Origin: Symbiodinium sp. CCMP2592
Taxonomy: Eukaryota; Sar; Dinophyceae; Suessiales; Symbiodiniaceae
Assembly: GCA_905221615.1 (NCBI GenBank)
Contig: CAJNDT010006133.1
Span: 319,770-383,769, forward strand
DNA length: 64,000 nucleotides
Reading direction: 5' to 3'
The notes beneath the pieces were generated by a model. The model had not been told where the DNA came from and did no database searches. It was given only the letters and a program-made list of their open reading frames with translations. This document shows positions 31,601 to 40,066 of the stretch, in pieces. The position numbers and the translations under genes were made by a program. Within the stretch, counting starts at the first letter, position 1, and the number at the start of each line of letters is the position of its first letter.

Positions 31601-33721
31601 AGTAAAAACATTAAAAACGCATGAAACCACCTGGCGCCCTATGCGCCCGCTACCAATTGTTTAGGCCCTTTTAATACCCCGAAGTCTTCGCATCTGGTAG
31701 AGTTCAGGGCTTGTTCTGGCTCTTTCAGCATTCGGCCTGCTCGACATAGATGTCGTAACCGACCCACATCTTGTTCCCAAAAAGTTTGGGGCTTAATATA
31801 GGGGCCTTAATAATTAGAAAAGGGTTTTGGGGCCCATCATACTACAGTTTTACTAAGGACCCCCCAAAGTAGTAGTAGATACTTCAAGCGAGGGTGTCCG
31901 GTGCCGAGGTTTATGCTGTCCTTCCGCTCGACGAAGAGCATCTCGACAGGCAGAACAGGTCGTTTGCCGCTTAGGTGGGAGGGACCTTGTAAAGCCTGTA
32001 ATGCGCTGAGGGCACAAACCCCTCCTAACAAGCCCTAAACTTTAGAAGCTGCCCCACCCTGTAATAGATTATATTAGGGCCCTATTATATTCCTATTATA
32101 CCACTATTACAGGGTGGGGGCCCCTTCTAACCTAAACTTGTAGAACCTCGGCCTCCCTCGGAAACTGATGCGGCTTAAGTTCTAGGATTTTAGGGTGATT
32201 AAGGTTCCTTTAAAGGGATTTATAGCGGTTCCTTTAAAGGGGTCTATAAGGGTATCATAGGAGGCCAAAAGGGGTTTTAGCCTGTGGGGATGCCTGGCCG
32301 ATCATGTTTAACTTTGGCATGTAGTTGGAGGACTAGCTGATCCGTATGCCCCCTTCTGTCAGGGAAGTGCCTTCCTCGGAGGGGTTGTGCCAAAAGATTG
32401 TATCGGGAGGCCGCTCGGGTTGTTTGGATCTGTTCGGACGCACCCTATAGTCTCCTTAAGGTGTAGGGTTTACCCCTAAACCCTAAACCGTGGCTTTAGG
32501 GTAATTTTATTATGGCTCTAAGGGTGGGTAAGTGCCGACACTCCCTGTATCTTTGTGGTCATCTTCAGCGAGTCTCGCAATGCCTCAGAGGGGCTTCCTT
32601 CGCTTGTTCTCAAGCTGCTCTCCTGCTCCAGAGACTTCGTTCTTTCCCCGTGGCTCTCGATTATATGGGCCTCAATAGTTACCTATACTTTTTTTGGGGG
32701 GTTCCTTGTTATATTTATAGTCTAATGGGGCCCAAAACGTTCTTGTGAAGGAGTTAGTTTAAGTTGCCATAATAGGGATCTACAGCAAAAATGTGGTTTC
32801 CTCACTATGGCACTTTAAGTTGAGCTCCTGAACAAGGACCCCAAAAACAGCACAACATGACGACAGCTTGAGGACTGCTTTGGGATTGCTTCCTTACCCT
32901 CCTGCTGATGTATATCGCCCTGATTTTGCCATTCCGCCTTGACACGTGGCCGCAACTTTGGGGTTGTTTTTCGGTTTAAGTTTTCGGGGTTGGGATTTCG
33001 TTGAGGGGTACATCAACACCCCGAATGTGGAAACGGACAGCCCGTGAGACTTTTGAAATTGGTTCCTCGCTGACTGTGGCTCTGCTCTCTTATGGCGGGC
33101 ATGAGCATGGCCTTGGACTCAGTGAGTTGATGGAGGGTTCCCCGAAAAGCCCTAAGGCTCGACTTCAGAACGGTGTACTGTGGTTCAGTTTTAAGAGGCA
33201 AGAGCCCAAAGAGCTCGAACTCAGGGTCGTCTTTCCGTGTGATTGGCTGAGTGCACAGCGCACTGAAGTGTTCATGGTGAGGAGTTTAAGGCTTGTCAAA
33301 AACGCAGGGTTGCTCCAAGTGGAGGCTCCCTTTTCATTGAGGGCTTCTCTCTGCAGCGGCTGACCCCACATGCTTAGATTCTGTATCTCCAGGCCTTCTG
33401 CACGGTGTTGCCCCACAAGAACCACAAAAAGCACGCCTGAAACCCTCCAACCCTTGACCCCTCAAGTCCTAAACGCTCAGCCTTAGCTTGAACCTTAAAC
33501 CCCTGAAACCATCGTACCAGGTCGCAGACTGCAGCCTCTGGGACAAGGGAGCCAAAGCCCTAAACCCTTAACCCCAAGCACTAAAACTCGTACCAAAGCA
33601 TCTTGCCAGAGCATCAGAAGAGGCGTTCTACGAGCTGGAGGAAGGCATTGAATCTTTCTGGGGCCCCTTTGGCCGCATGGGTTCTGGCTTCTCCTCGGAA
33701 GTGCGTCTTGCTCGGGCCTAA
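22530..33721 (+). CDS. Multi-exon EF-hand Ca2+-binding protein gene (gene span)
   Basis: Plus-strand exons join in phase: 22530-22618, 23597-23664, (24911-about 24968), 26428-26501, 27552-27596, 29082-29120, 29582-29652, 30373-30435, (gap), 31893-31958 and 33610-33721. The centre encodes two canonical EF-hand loops, DLDKSGVIDAAE and DTNKNGKIELAE, which bind Ca2+ in the cytoplasm in known families. The parts outside the EF-hands were not recognised. The first exon has no start Met, so the 5' end is not fixed, and one or two exons are missing. The gene ends about 430 bp before the first channel 2 exon candidate and may be fused to it (see findings). Confidence 0.6.
23323..23396. repeat. Palindromic element family D, copy 2
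   Basis: Middle inverted relative to copy 1; right end cut by the adjoining C-like element. Confidence 0.75.
23397..23512. repeat. Element related to family C, directly abutting family D copy 2
   Basis: Near-perfect palindrome with ends TAGAAGCCAGAAAGTTGGAA / TTCCAACTTTCTGGCTTCTA but a different middle from family C. It starts where the family D element ends. Confidence 0.75.
23597..23664 (+). CDS. EF-hand gene exon
   Basis: After CATTTCAG it reads (E)HAVGEVAEGFRLLTEAFS then NSEK, with GT donor AAG|GTTTGG. The helix-like composition and phase agree with the preceding exon. Confidence 0.55.
23935..24033. repeat. Palindromic element family A, copy 7
   Basis: GGGAGTTTCCGAAATTAGGG start; right end diverged (GTTTGTGGAAACCCTC). 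Confidence 0.75.
24599..24701. repeat. Palindromic element family A, copy 8
   Basis: Full-length copy with several substitutions, in an EF-hand gene intron. Confidence 0.75.
24911..24968 (+). CDS. Possible EF-hand gene exon
   Basis: After TTTTTTCAG one frame reads SQQLFEVFDEVDFPPGGS, resembling the FxxFDxxD start of an EF-hand; another frame (DAPSNYSKYSTKSTSLPEAL) is also open. The first frame with a GC donor (TCTG|GCACAG) would join an extended 26397-26427 helix (ALEPFLASLR). The downstream part of this open region is repeated three times (24995-25200). The boundary is uncertain. Confidence 0.35.
24995..25200. repeat. Tandem repeat, three copies of about 65-78 bp, overlapping an open exon end
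   Basis: AGACAAGTGCACTTAAGTTT ... GTTGTTTTGGGGTTTACAA occurs at about 24995, 25076 and 25140. Confidence 0.9.
25931..26053. repeat. Palindromic element family H (TTAGGGGTGTAGGGGGAGG), copy 2
   Basis: About 123 bp with a G-rich left arm and C-rich right arm (CTCCCCCTACACCCCTAA) around GGACTATATTTCCTTAAATA. Confidence 0.8.
26428..26501 (+). CDS. EF-hand gene exon: first EF-hand
   Basis: It reads LDLDKSGVIDAAELRRGLRA then VGCP. The loop DLDKSGVIDAAE has D1, D3, S5, G6, I8 and E12, a canonical EF-hand. The acceptor is GCTCAG|G and the GT donor is CCTG|GTGAAG. The same frame is open upstream to about 26397 (ALEPFLASLR), which would supply the entering helix, so the exon may start earlier. Confidence 0.75.
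26919..26943. repeat. (CAG)n trinucleotide run
   Basis: Eight uninterrupted CAG units. Confidence 0.9.
27285..27378. repeat. Single-copy inverted repeat (ACACTTT)
   Basis: ACACTTTACACTTTTTGGG ... GTGTACACTTTTGGGG with two near copies of ATGGAGCGGAAAGTGTA in the middle. Confidence 0.5.
27552..27596 (+). CDS. EF-hand gene exon: entering helix and first half of second EF-hand
   Basis: After ATCCAG it reads RAHRLLATLDTNKN with a GT donor after AACG. The loop continues in the exon at 29082 with a split glycine codon, giving DTNKNGKIELAE. Confidence 0.7.
27777..27885. repeat. Single-copy palindrome (GGATGCCCAGTA)
   Basis: AAGGATGCCCAGTAGTACCC ... CAGGTTACTGGGCATCCTAG; middle CCCTTTTTG / CAAAAAGGG. 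Confidence 0.65.
28072..28136 (-). CDS. Possible minus-strand exon, unknown product
   Basis: On the minus strand, after GAATTTTCAG, it reads YSSYMLREGETVKIMCKHKH, ending before a GC donor (GGAG|GCTTAG). Codon use is GC3-rich and both splice sites are good. It lies antisense inside an intron of the EF-hand gene. No family was recognised; it may be a nested gene or a fragment. Confidence 0.45.
28757..28862. repeat. Palindromic element family F, copy 2
   Basis: GATTAAGAAACACTGGGCCT ... CTTGATCAGGTTCCTACA. Confidence 0.75.
28922..29023. repeat. Palindromic element family G, copy 2
   Basis: Ends CTGTTGAAAGACAAAATCCTG / CAGGATTTTGTCCATCAGCAG. Confidence 0.8.
29082..29120 (+). CDS. EF-hand gene exon: second half of second EF-hand
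   Basis: Only 39 nt, after GCGGAG. It reads (G)KIELAEWVSSID and supplies I8 and E12 of the second EF-hand plus its exiting helix. The GT donor is GACA|GTGGCC. Confidence 0.7.
29460..29550. repeat. Palindromic element family B, copy 3
   Basis: Left end truncated; right end intact and 30 bp before the exon at 29582. Confidence 0.75.
29582..29652 (+). CDS. EF-hand gene exon
   Basis: After TTCACCCAG it reads VAVRERRSGTIESFARAIVK then QAQ, with GT donor CAG|GTGGGT. Phase is consistent on both sides. A palindromic element ends 30 bp upstream (29460-29550). The product segment was not recognised. Confidence 0.55.
30258..30364. repeat. Element family I, copy 2
   Basis: AGATCCCCTAATTTGGGGCC ... GATCCTCCCGGGGGTC, ending just before the acceptor of exon 30373. 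Confidence 0.7.
30373..30435 (+). CDS. EF-hand gene exon
   Basis: After TCCACAG it reads AGTLVLSQDEEKGWSGPRAE then G, phase 0/0, before GTGGAT. A palindromic element (30258-30364) ends less than 10 bp upstream of the acceptor. Confidence 0.5.
30652..30739. repeat. Palindromic element family E, copy 4 (reverse)
   Basis: TAGAATAGGGTTGTGGGGCCC ... AAGGAACCCCTCAAATAGTA. Confidence 0.7.
30890..31060. repeat. Degenerate CAT/ATC trinucleotide tract
   Basis: Long stretch built of ATCATC, ATCACC and GTCATC. It gives spurious hydrophobic frames. Similar tracts: 14390-14480, 45210-45460 and 53100-53165. Confidence 0.8.
31076..31506. repeat. Minisatellite of 11-nt subunits (TTTCTCACAGA), higher-order 33 nt
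   Basis: About 430 bp of TTTCTCACAG, ACTTCTGAGAC, TTTCTCAAAG units. In frame it encodes 11-residue repeats such as FSQTSETFLKD, LSQVSHRLLRR and FSKTYHRFPTD. It is immediately followed by AAGLQLPAREDMRLLPPPP-stop. Confidence 0.9.
31798..31876. repeat. Palindromic element family E, copy 5 (reverse)
   Basis: TATAGGGGCCTTAATAATTA start; its right end lies about 17 bp before the exon at 31893. Confidence 0.75.
31893..31958 (+). CDS. EF-hand gene exon
   Basis: After CAAGCGAG it reads VSGAEVYAVLPLDEEHLDRQ then N, with GT donor AACAG|GTCG. Its phase fits the next exon exactly. A reverse-oriented palindromic element ends about 17 bp upstream. Confidence 0.5.
32050..32117. repeat. Single-copy hairpin (CCCACCCTGTAATAG)
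   Basis: CCCCACCCTGTAATAG ... CTATTACAGGGTGGGG with an AT-rich middle. Confidence 0.65.
32668..32748. repeat. Palindromic element family E, copy 6 (3' truncated)
   Basis: GGCCTCAATAGTTACCTATA start; ends abruptly near CAAAACGTTCTT, followed by an unrelated inverted repeat (32750-32818). Confidence 0.7.
32758..32818. repeat. Single-copy inverted repeat
   Basis: TTAAGTTGCCATA ... TATGGCACTTTAA. Confidence 0.5.
33610..33721 (+). CDS. EF-hand gene last recognised exon with stop
   Basis: After CTTGCCAG it reads (R)ASEEAFYELEEGIESFWG then PFGRMGSGFSSEVRLARA-stop (TAA 33719). It could be terminal. Alternatively it could end at a GT or GC donor near 33700-33705 and continue into channel 2. Confidence 0.55.
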
Positions 33722-34150
33722 GGGGCTTTTGCATAGGATGTGGAACTTAACATCCAGCCCCCTGGCCGAGGGCAGCATATGAATTGCTCCAAATCTCGAT
33801 GATCGTAGTTCAAGCTAACTTCATCCGCAAGAAACCAGTTTGAGGCTGAGCGATTGGTTTACTTCACGACACAGTGATATGTGCGTTGTACCCATTTCTG
33901 GGCCAGTTGCGTGTGTTCCGAAAAATAGAGATGAACATGAGACATGTGGGGGATTCCCTTCCCTCTTCGTGGGCTCTCTTCGATGGCAACCCGAAACCCT
34001 AAACCCCACGGGTCCTTCTGCTTTAGCTCCTCAGCTTTCCTGTGAATATTAGTCTTGGAGTATCCGGCTTCGAAATCCCCAAAGAAGCCCAGGGGCCTCG
34101 TAACTAAGGAATGTTTAGGGCTTAACTACGGGTGTAGAGCCTTAGTTCAG

Positions 34151-34194
34151 AGGGTATTGGGCTCTCTGTGTTGTTCCGAGCTCGTTTGCCGAGA
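34151..34194 (+). CDS. Channel 2 exon candidate: end of S1
   Basis: After TTAGTTCAG it reads GYWALCVVPSSFAE, resembling the 'YxAxxVPFxxAF' end of S1 in EAG-type channels. The GT donor (GAGA|GTGACC) phase fits the S2 exon, giving ...FAESVLELLIDL. The similarity is short. Confidence 0.4.
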
Positions 34195-37100
34195 GTGACC
34201 AAGCTTGAGCTTACCTGTAGCTGACCATCTGAGTGTTTCTGGCGTGGGATGGGATCACAGCTTAACAGCTTTGTAAAGAGATTTTGAAGCATCCCTAAAC
34301 CGTAAACCCTAAACCCAAAACCCGAAGACAGCCTGCAACAGCGACACACAAACTTCAGGCGTGCTGGAGCTTCTGATCGACCTCTGCTTCGTCTTCGACA
34401 TCATCTTGACCTTCCGAACCTCTTATAGCACCTCGGGCGGATTATCAAACCTGTCCCTGCAGTATCCGGATTTTTGAGGTTTTGCAAAAACCACTGAGCT
34501 TCCAGCTCAAGATCATATAGTAAAAGCGGTGTGCATGCAGTTTGGCATTCAAACTAGTGTCACATCGCGATGTATTTGTATCATAGTTCGTAGATAGCTC
34601 ATTACTGGGTTGCCTTACTGGCTGACTGCAGACTTCTGGTTTCGGGTTTTGGGGCTTGGGTTTGAGGCTTGGGTCTTGTGAATTTGTGAATCATCAAGGC
34701 CTTGTCATCCTAAATCTTGCCCAAACCCCCGAAACTGCAGCCCTGTACCCCTAAGCCCTAAACCGTATGTACCCCGAATCTTGAGATAAACCTTGACTTA
34801 CACTGCTAGAGTCCGGGGGGGGGGGGCTTGAACGTGTAGGGCTGACTGGGGATCAAGCAGGTTCACAGGAGTTCCTCCCTGAGTTCAGAGCTGTAAAAAC
34901 TTCAGGCGCTAAACGTGCGCATCGTGCCAAGGCGACGACGAGGGGGAGGAAGTCTTCCAGTGGCACAAGGCGCCAACCCGAAGAATTTTGGTTTCAGGCT
35001 TGAGGCGTACCGGGTTTTCTGTTGCAAGGCCTTTGGGGTATAGAGCATAAGGTTGTGGGCTTAAGGTCTTACGACTGCTTCCCCACTATCTGGCATGGTA
35101 AAAATCTGCTGCTTACATCAGGCTCCATCTTCAGCTTTTAATACAGTGGCCTTAATATGGAAATGATTACGTATGCTATTTTATTTTGGGTGTTCCTTAT
35201 TTTATTTGTAGTATAAGGGGCCCAAAACCTTGTTCTAGTTTTTTATGAAGGCCCTTGTAATTCCTTGCTCTCCGGTCATTCCGAGGAGTGGTGCCTGTTT
35301 TGCACAGTTCGAACCCTATACTTTTCAGGCCCAGGGGACTTGGTAAGCGGGTTATAAGTAGGGGTTTAGGGTTTAGGGTTGTTTTAGTGGGGTAACCCCA
35401 TTCAGGGTACTTATAAACCTACGTGTAACCTGCTTACTAGGTGTGTAAGTAGGAGACTGTAGACCCAAACCTTAAAGGGAACTCCTGAAAGTTGGAATAT
35501 GGTTTCAGGGTAGGATACCCTATAATTTACCATAAAGGGTTTAGGATAATCATATTCCAACTTTCTGGCTTTTACTTTAAAGCTCGAAGCCCTACAGTCC
35601 GAGTTCTGAAGCGTACACCACCCTTGCAGGTGATGGTGCATTATCTACGCACTTGGTTTTTCGTTGACTTTGTGACGGCTGTACCGATGCCTGGCTCAAG
35701 GAAGTCTTTTTGTGGCGATGGTTTTTCGCTTGAGGGTTAGGGCTTAGGGCTCAGGGTATAGTTAAGGTGTTGCGAGGTTTCGGTTTCGAGTCGAGGGTTG
35801 GCAGGCCGTCTTCTGTAGTGGGCTTTGAAATCCGGGTTCGCTCATAAGCACAAGACCGATTCCTCCCTCTTGCTGGCGGCACGACACATTGGCATGAACT
35901 GCGGCACTTATCTCTCTAAACCATAAAACCGAGATAGAAACGCAATGGTAAAATTGTTTATGGATTAATCCCGAACCCCAAGCGTTTGCACGGGCAAAGG
36001 CTTGTGGATCCATTCATATTGGTAGGTTTCCACAAGCCCGATCTTATCTTATCTGGGTTCTTCTTATATGCTGGGTTATGAAGTTTATATCTCGCGAAGA
36101 TCTCGGTCTGTTGCCGGTGTAGATGCAGGTTACTAGCTAGTCAACGTACCAGCTGTTCAGCTAGCCAGCTCCTTAGCTAGTTCAGTTACCTATGATAAGC
36201 CAGTCAGTCGCTTGTTCGTTGGAGGAGCCACGGATGGCCATGCGGCATTGATTTGTGCAGGGGTGTTGGATTGCTCGGCACCTCGTCGAAGAAGCTGAAA
36301 CTAAGCCCTCAACTGTGGGAACCCACAACCAAGGCTGGAGTACATCGTTCAACGGGGACCTTCGACGGATGGGATCAAGCTTCTGAAAGGAAGCAAGGCA
36401 CCAGGGAGGAGCCTTTAACACGGAGGTCTGAATACCTAGTTCGTCTATCCCCCATAGTCTCTGTGTGTTGACAATTTTCCCCGGGGGTGACATGTAGACT
36501 TCTTGGGAGATCATCAGGTGGCCAGCTCGGTCTACGGCGAAAGGGCCATTATTGCAATTAGAAACGACAGCTGCAACTTGTCAGCTGGCAGAACGTGGTG
36601 TCGACTGTGGTAGTTAGACACTTGCTGAGATAAGAGCGGCAGCGATGACCCCTAGCTAACTCTCAGCGCGACAAAACTAGCAGCGACACCCTGAACCCAA
36701 AACCCAGCTCACACACCCGTAGAGCCTTCGCCTCCTATGTGATGCTGGCGGGATGTTCTGGAATCTGGACGCCTGTTGAATGGGCAGCTCTGTTTCGCGC
36801 CAACCCTTGACTGGCGATTACGGTCCTGTTTCCTCATAACATGACTTGGGGTGTTGAGTTTAGTCAGGTTTAAATTATGATAACGCCGCGAAGCCATATT
36901 CTGATGATTCAAGTCCCAATAGTTGACAAGTCTCCAGGGCATCTTGCGGGTAAGAAGTGCAAGGTTTCAGTTCCCCTAAGCTCCTACTGCGTTCCGGGTT
37001 TAGAGCTTGAGGTTTTGCCTCAGAAGATCTTGAACCAGGGTCGGCTTCGGGTTTGTGCTTAGACTATGCCTCTGTCAGCAGCTGCGAGCTTTCTAGACAC

Positions 37101-40025
37101 TCCTGTACATTGAGCTCATGGTCATTCCATCACCGATCAGGAAACCTACCGGAAGCAGCGCAGTCGTGTGAAGTAATCTGAAGTGCCCCATGCCCCATGC
37201 CTCACACCCATGCCTTGTCGCAGGTCTTAAAAGTGCTAAAGCTTCTGCGAGCAATAAAGTTTTTGCAGCTCGGGTGCCAAATTTTCCTGGGCAAGACGGG
37301 GAGTCTGAGTAGACAATGACCGTCTTCAATTTCAGCCCATGCGATGAGTGTGGGTCCAGGATTCGTTTTGGATGCAATTTAGGCATGAGGATTCGGGCTT
37401 ATGGTATATTCTGGGTGTTGGGAGGTGTCAGCTGTTGGGGTTCCTGTGGATGAGAGCGCAGGGGAAAGTAAGGAGGAGCTGAGCACTACATCAGTAAACT
37501 CGGTAAGTCTGTGCAACCGGGAGCTTCCCGACACTGGGAGTTTCCGAAAATAGGGGACCCTAAGATAGTACCCTAAATAGTAGGATCCTTATTATAAGGT
37601 CCCCAAAATAAGGTACCCTAATTTCGGAAACTCCCACTCTAGAAGGTCGCACGATTTTTGGAAGCAAGCTTATGCTTCGGACTTCGCTTCTTCTAACCCT
37701 CACTTATTCAGCTTTAAACCAACCCTTAACAAAACCTTCCATGTTCGGAAACCTGTTCGTTTTTCGAAGCCTTACCGTGCATCGGCCGAATGTCTCATCT
37801 CTGAAGGACCTACAGCCGGAGAAAGAGTCTAGCATCCTCACATTCCGCAGAAAGGCCTTGCCCAAGCCAAGTTTACGAACTCAGGGTTGCTCCACAGACG
37901 CGCAAACCAAAGTTGGATGCAACCAGAAATCCAATCTGACATCCCCCGGCATGCACTCTCGCAAAACCGCAGATTTTGCCGTAGACGTCAGCAGGCACTG
38001 AGATTGTGCGATTGCGCGTAAAAGTAGTTCCACGGCAGCCCACGGCCCGAAACGCCCAAATTCCGATGTAAAGGAGGGTTTGGGGCTTAGGGACAGCAGT
38101 AAACGTAATTAGGGACTAGAGGGGTTTCGTTCAACGCCTGTTGCAGCAACCCATGTGGGCTGGTTACGGGCTGAGTAACAATGCCCCCTGAAGATCCCTG
38201 TAAGAGTCTATAATTCTAAAGTATATCCCAAGCCGTTCAACCCCACAAGCCCTCATGAAAACAAGTCTAGATATGGGAGTTTCCGGAGAAAGGGGACCCT
38301 AATATAGTACCCTAAATAGTAGGATCCGTGTTATGCGGACTCCAAAATGAGATACCCCTCATTTTCGGAAACTCTGAACCCTTCTAGAGCACTTCAAAGG
38401 AACCCTTAACCCTATAGTACCCTTGAAGTAACCCGTTACAGGAACCCTAAGCTACCCTCTAATTGTTGGAAACTCCTGGATATCTCTTCTGATTCATGAA
38501 GCCCCTACAGCACATCCGAGGAAAATCTTCCAGGGGACCGAGTTGGGTAGCAGACTGGAGGATATCATCTTGCTCCCTGGCTCTATGCTTGAGGCTTTCT
38601 GGGGTGAATCCATTTATGGTCTAGGACCTAGGAGAAAGGAGGTACGGGTTGAGGGTTTCAGGGTTTCCCTGCAAGCACAGTAGAAAACCGGATACAGCAT
38701 CATATAGAATCCTGGAAGATCAGTAACACGAACCTTATAGATCTGCTATAGTGCACTATGCCCAAAACTATTATTGCGATGACCCTTGAAAATGGGATCC
38801 TTAGTTTATAAACATCTTGAAGCTAAGGTACCACTAGTACTTGAATAAAGAAGCTCCATATATGGGCTCGGAAAGACAACTTGCAAAGCACGCTGAGCCC
38901 AACTGAGGTTGTCCAACGTCACACGGCTTCTGGAAGGATTCCGGATCTTTGTCAGCTGCTGCTCAGCTGCGGTTCATAAATCGTAAATCCTGAGACCTCC
39001 AAATCCTCGACCCCTACAACCCTTATGTTCTGAACCCCTGAACCCCCCAATCCTGACAGCCACTAAACTCAGTCGAGAGGCGTAGAAGCAGAAGGAATGT
39101 GATCACGGCAGTTTAGATTCCCAGAGCCTCCGGAATGCCCTAATTCAGGATTGCACCTTAACTTATAGAAGGATCATGGGAATGATTTCAGGTAGGTTCC
39201 TCTGAACTCATCATATCCTCGGGTGGAAGTCTTTCCACTGAGGCTGCGCAAAAAGCGTTTGGGGCATACTGCTTGGCTGTAACTGCCTAGCAGGTAGAAA
39301 CCTGCAGTCGTAAAGGCATGTTTCACTGTTAGCTTCAGACTCAGACTATGACCTTAAACCCTAAATCCTAAATGCTGGGCGGGTGGGAAAAGAATAGTAA
39401 ACCCTGAATCCTAAACCTAAGCCCTTATTCCTAAACTCCGATTGCTGGGCCTGTGCTTTCCTTTGCAACCGAAGTCCACATTGCTCTGGTCCCTCCGCAC
39501 ATGTTTTGTTCGTGAACTCTTGTTCTTGCCTGTTGGTATGGCATACACGCAACTTAGTTACCGGCTTCTGTGCCCGTTGTATTAGCCAGTTACCCCCCCT
39601 TAACCCTAAACCCTACACCGACCCTAAACCCTAAACCCTAAACCGACCCTAGACCCTAAACCCTAAACCGACCCTAAACCCCTCATTTAGGCAACCGGAG
39701 CCCGAGGGCAAGGAAAGCACTCACCCCCGGAAATGACTTCCGTGCACGGTCCCCTGCTCCTTGAACGTCAGGGCCTCTGAACCGTCGTAGGAAACCGGGA
39801 CCCTTATAGATCCCATTTAATAAACCTTCTTATTGAAGCTTGCTCAAAGGCTCTAGAATCCTTCTTCGACCCTGTATAGGATCCTTTCCAGAACCTTCAC
39901 AGAAACTCTTCCTGCATCCTTATTAGAACCCTTCGTAAAAGCAGCTTTTGCCATTGTAGAACGCATTTTTCGGTGTCTGGTCAAGGGCCGTTTAACCGCG
40001 CGGCTGACAGACCTCTGAGTCCGCG

Positions 40026-40066
<41 letters not shown>

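Noticed and set aside
37672-38001. 109-codon open frame in a channel 2 intron
   Set aside because: No motif, Ser/Thr/Lys-rich random-looking composition, and it begins next to a family A element. Probably chance.
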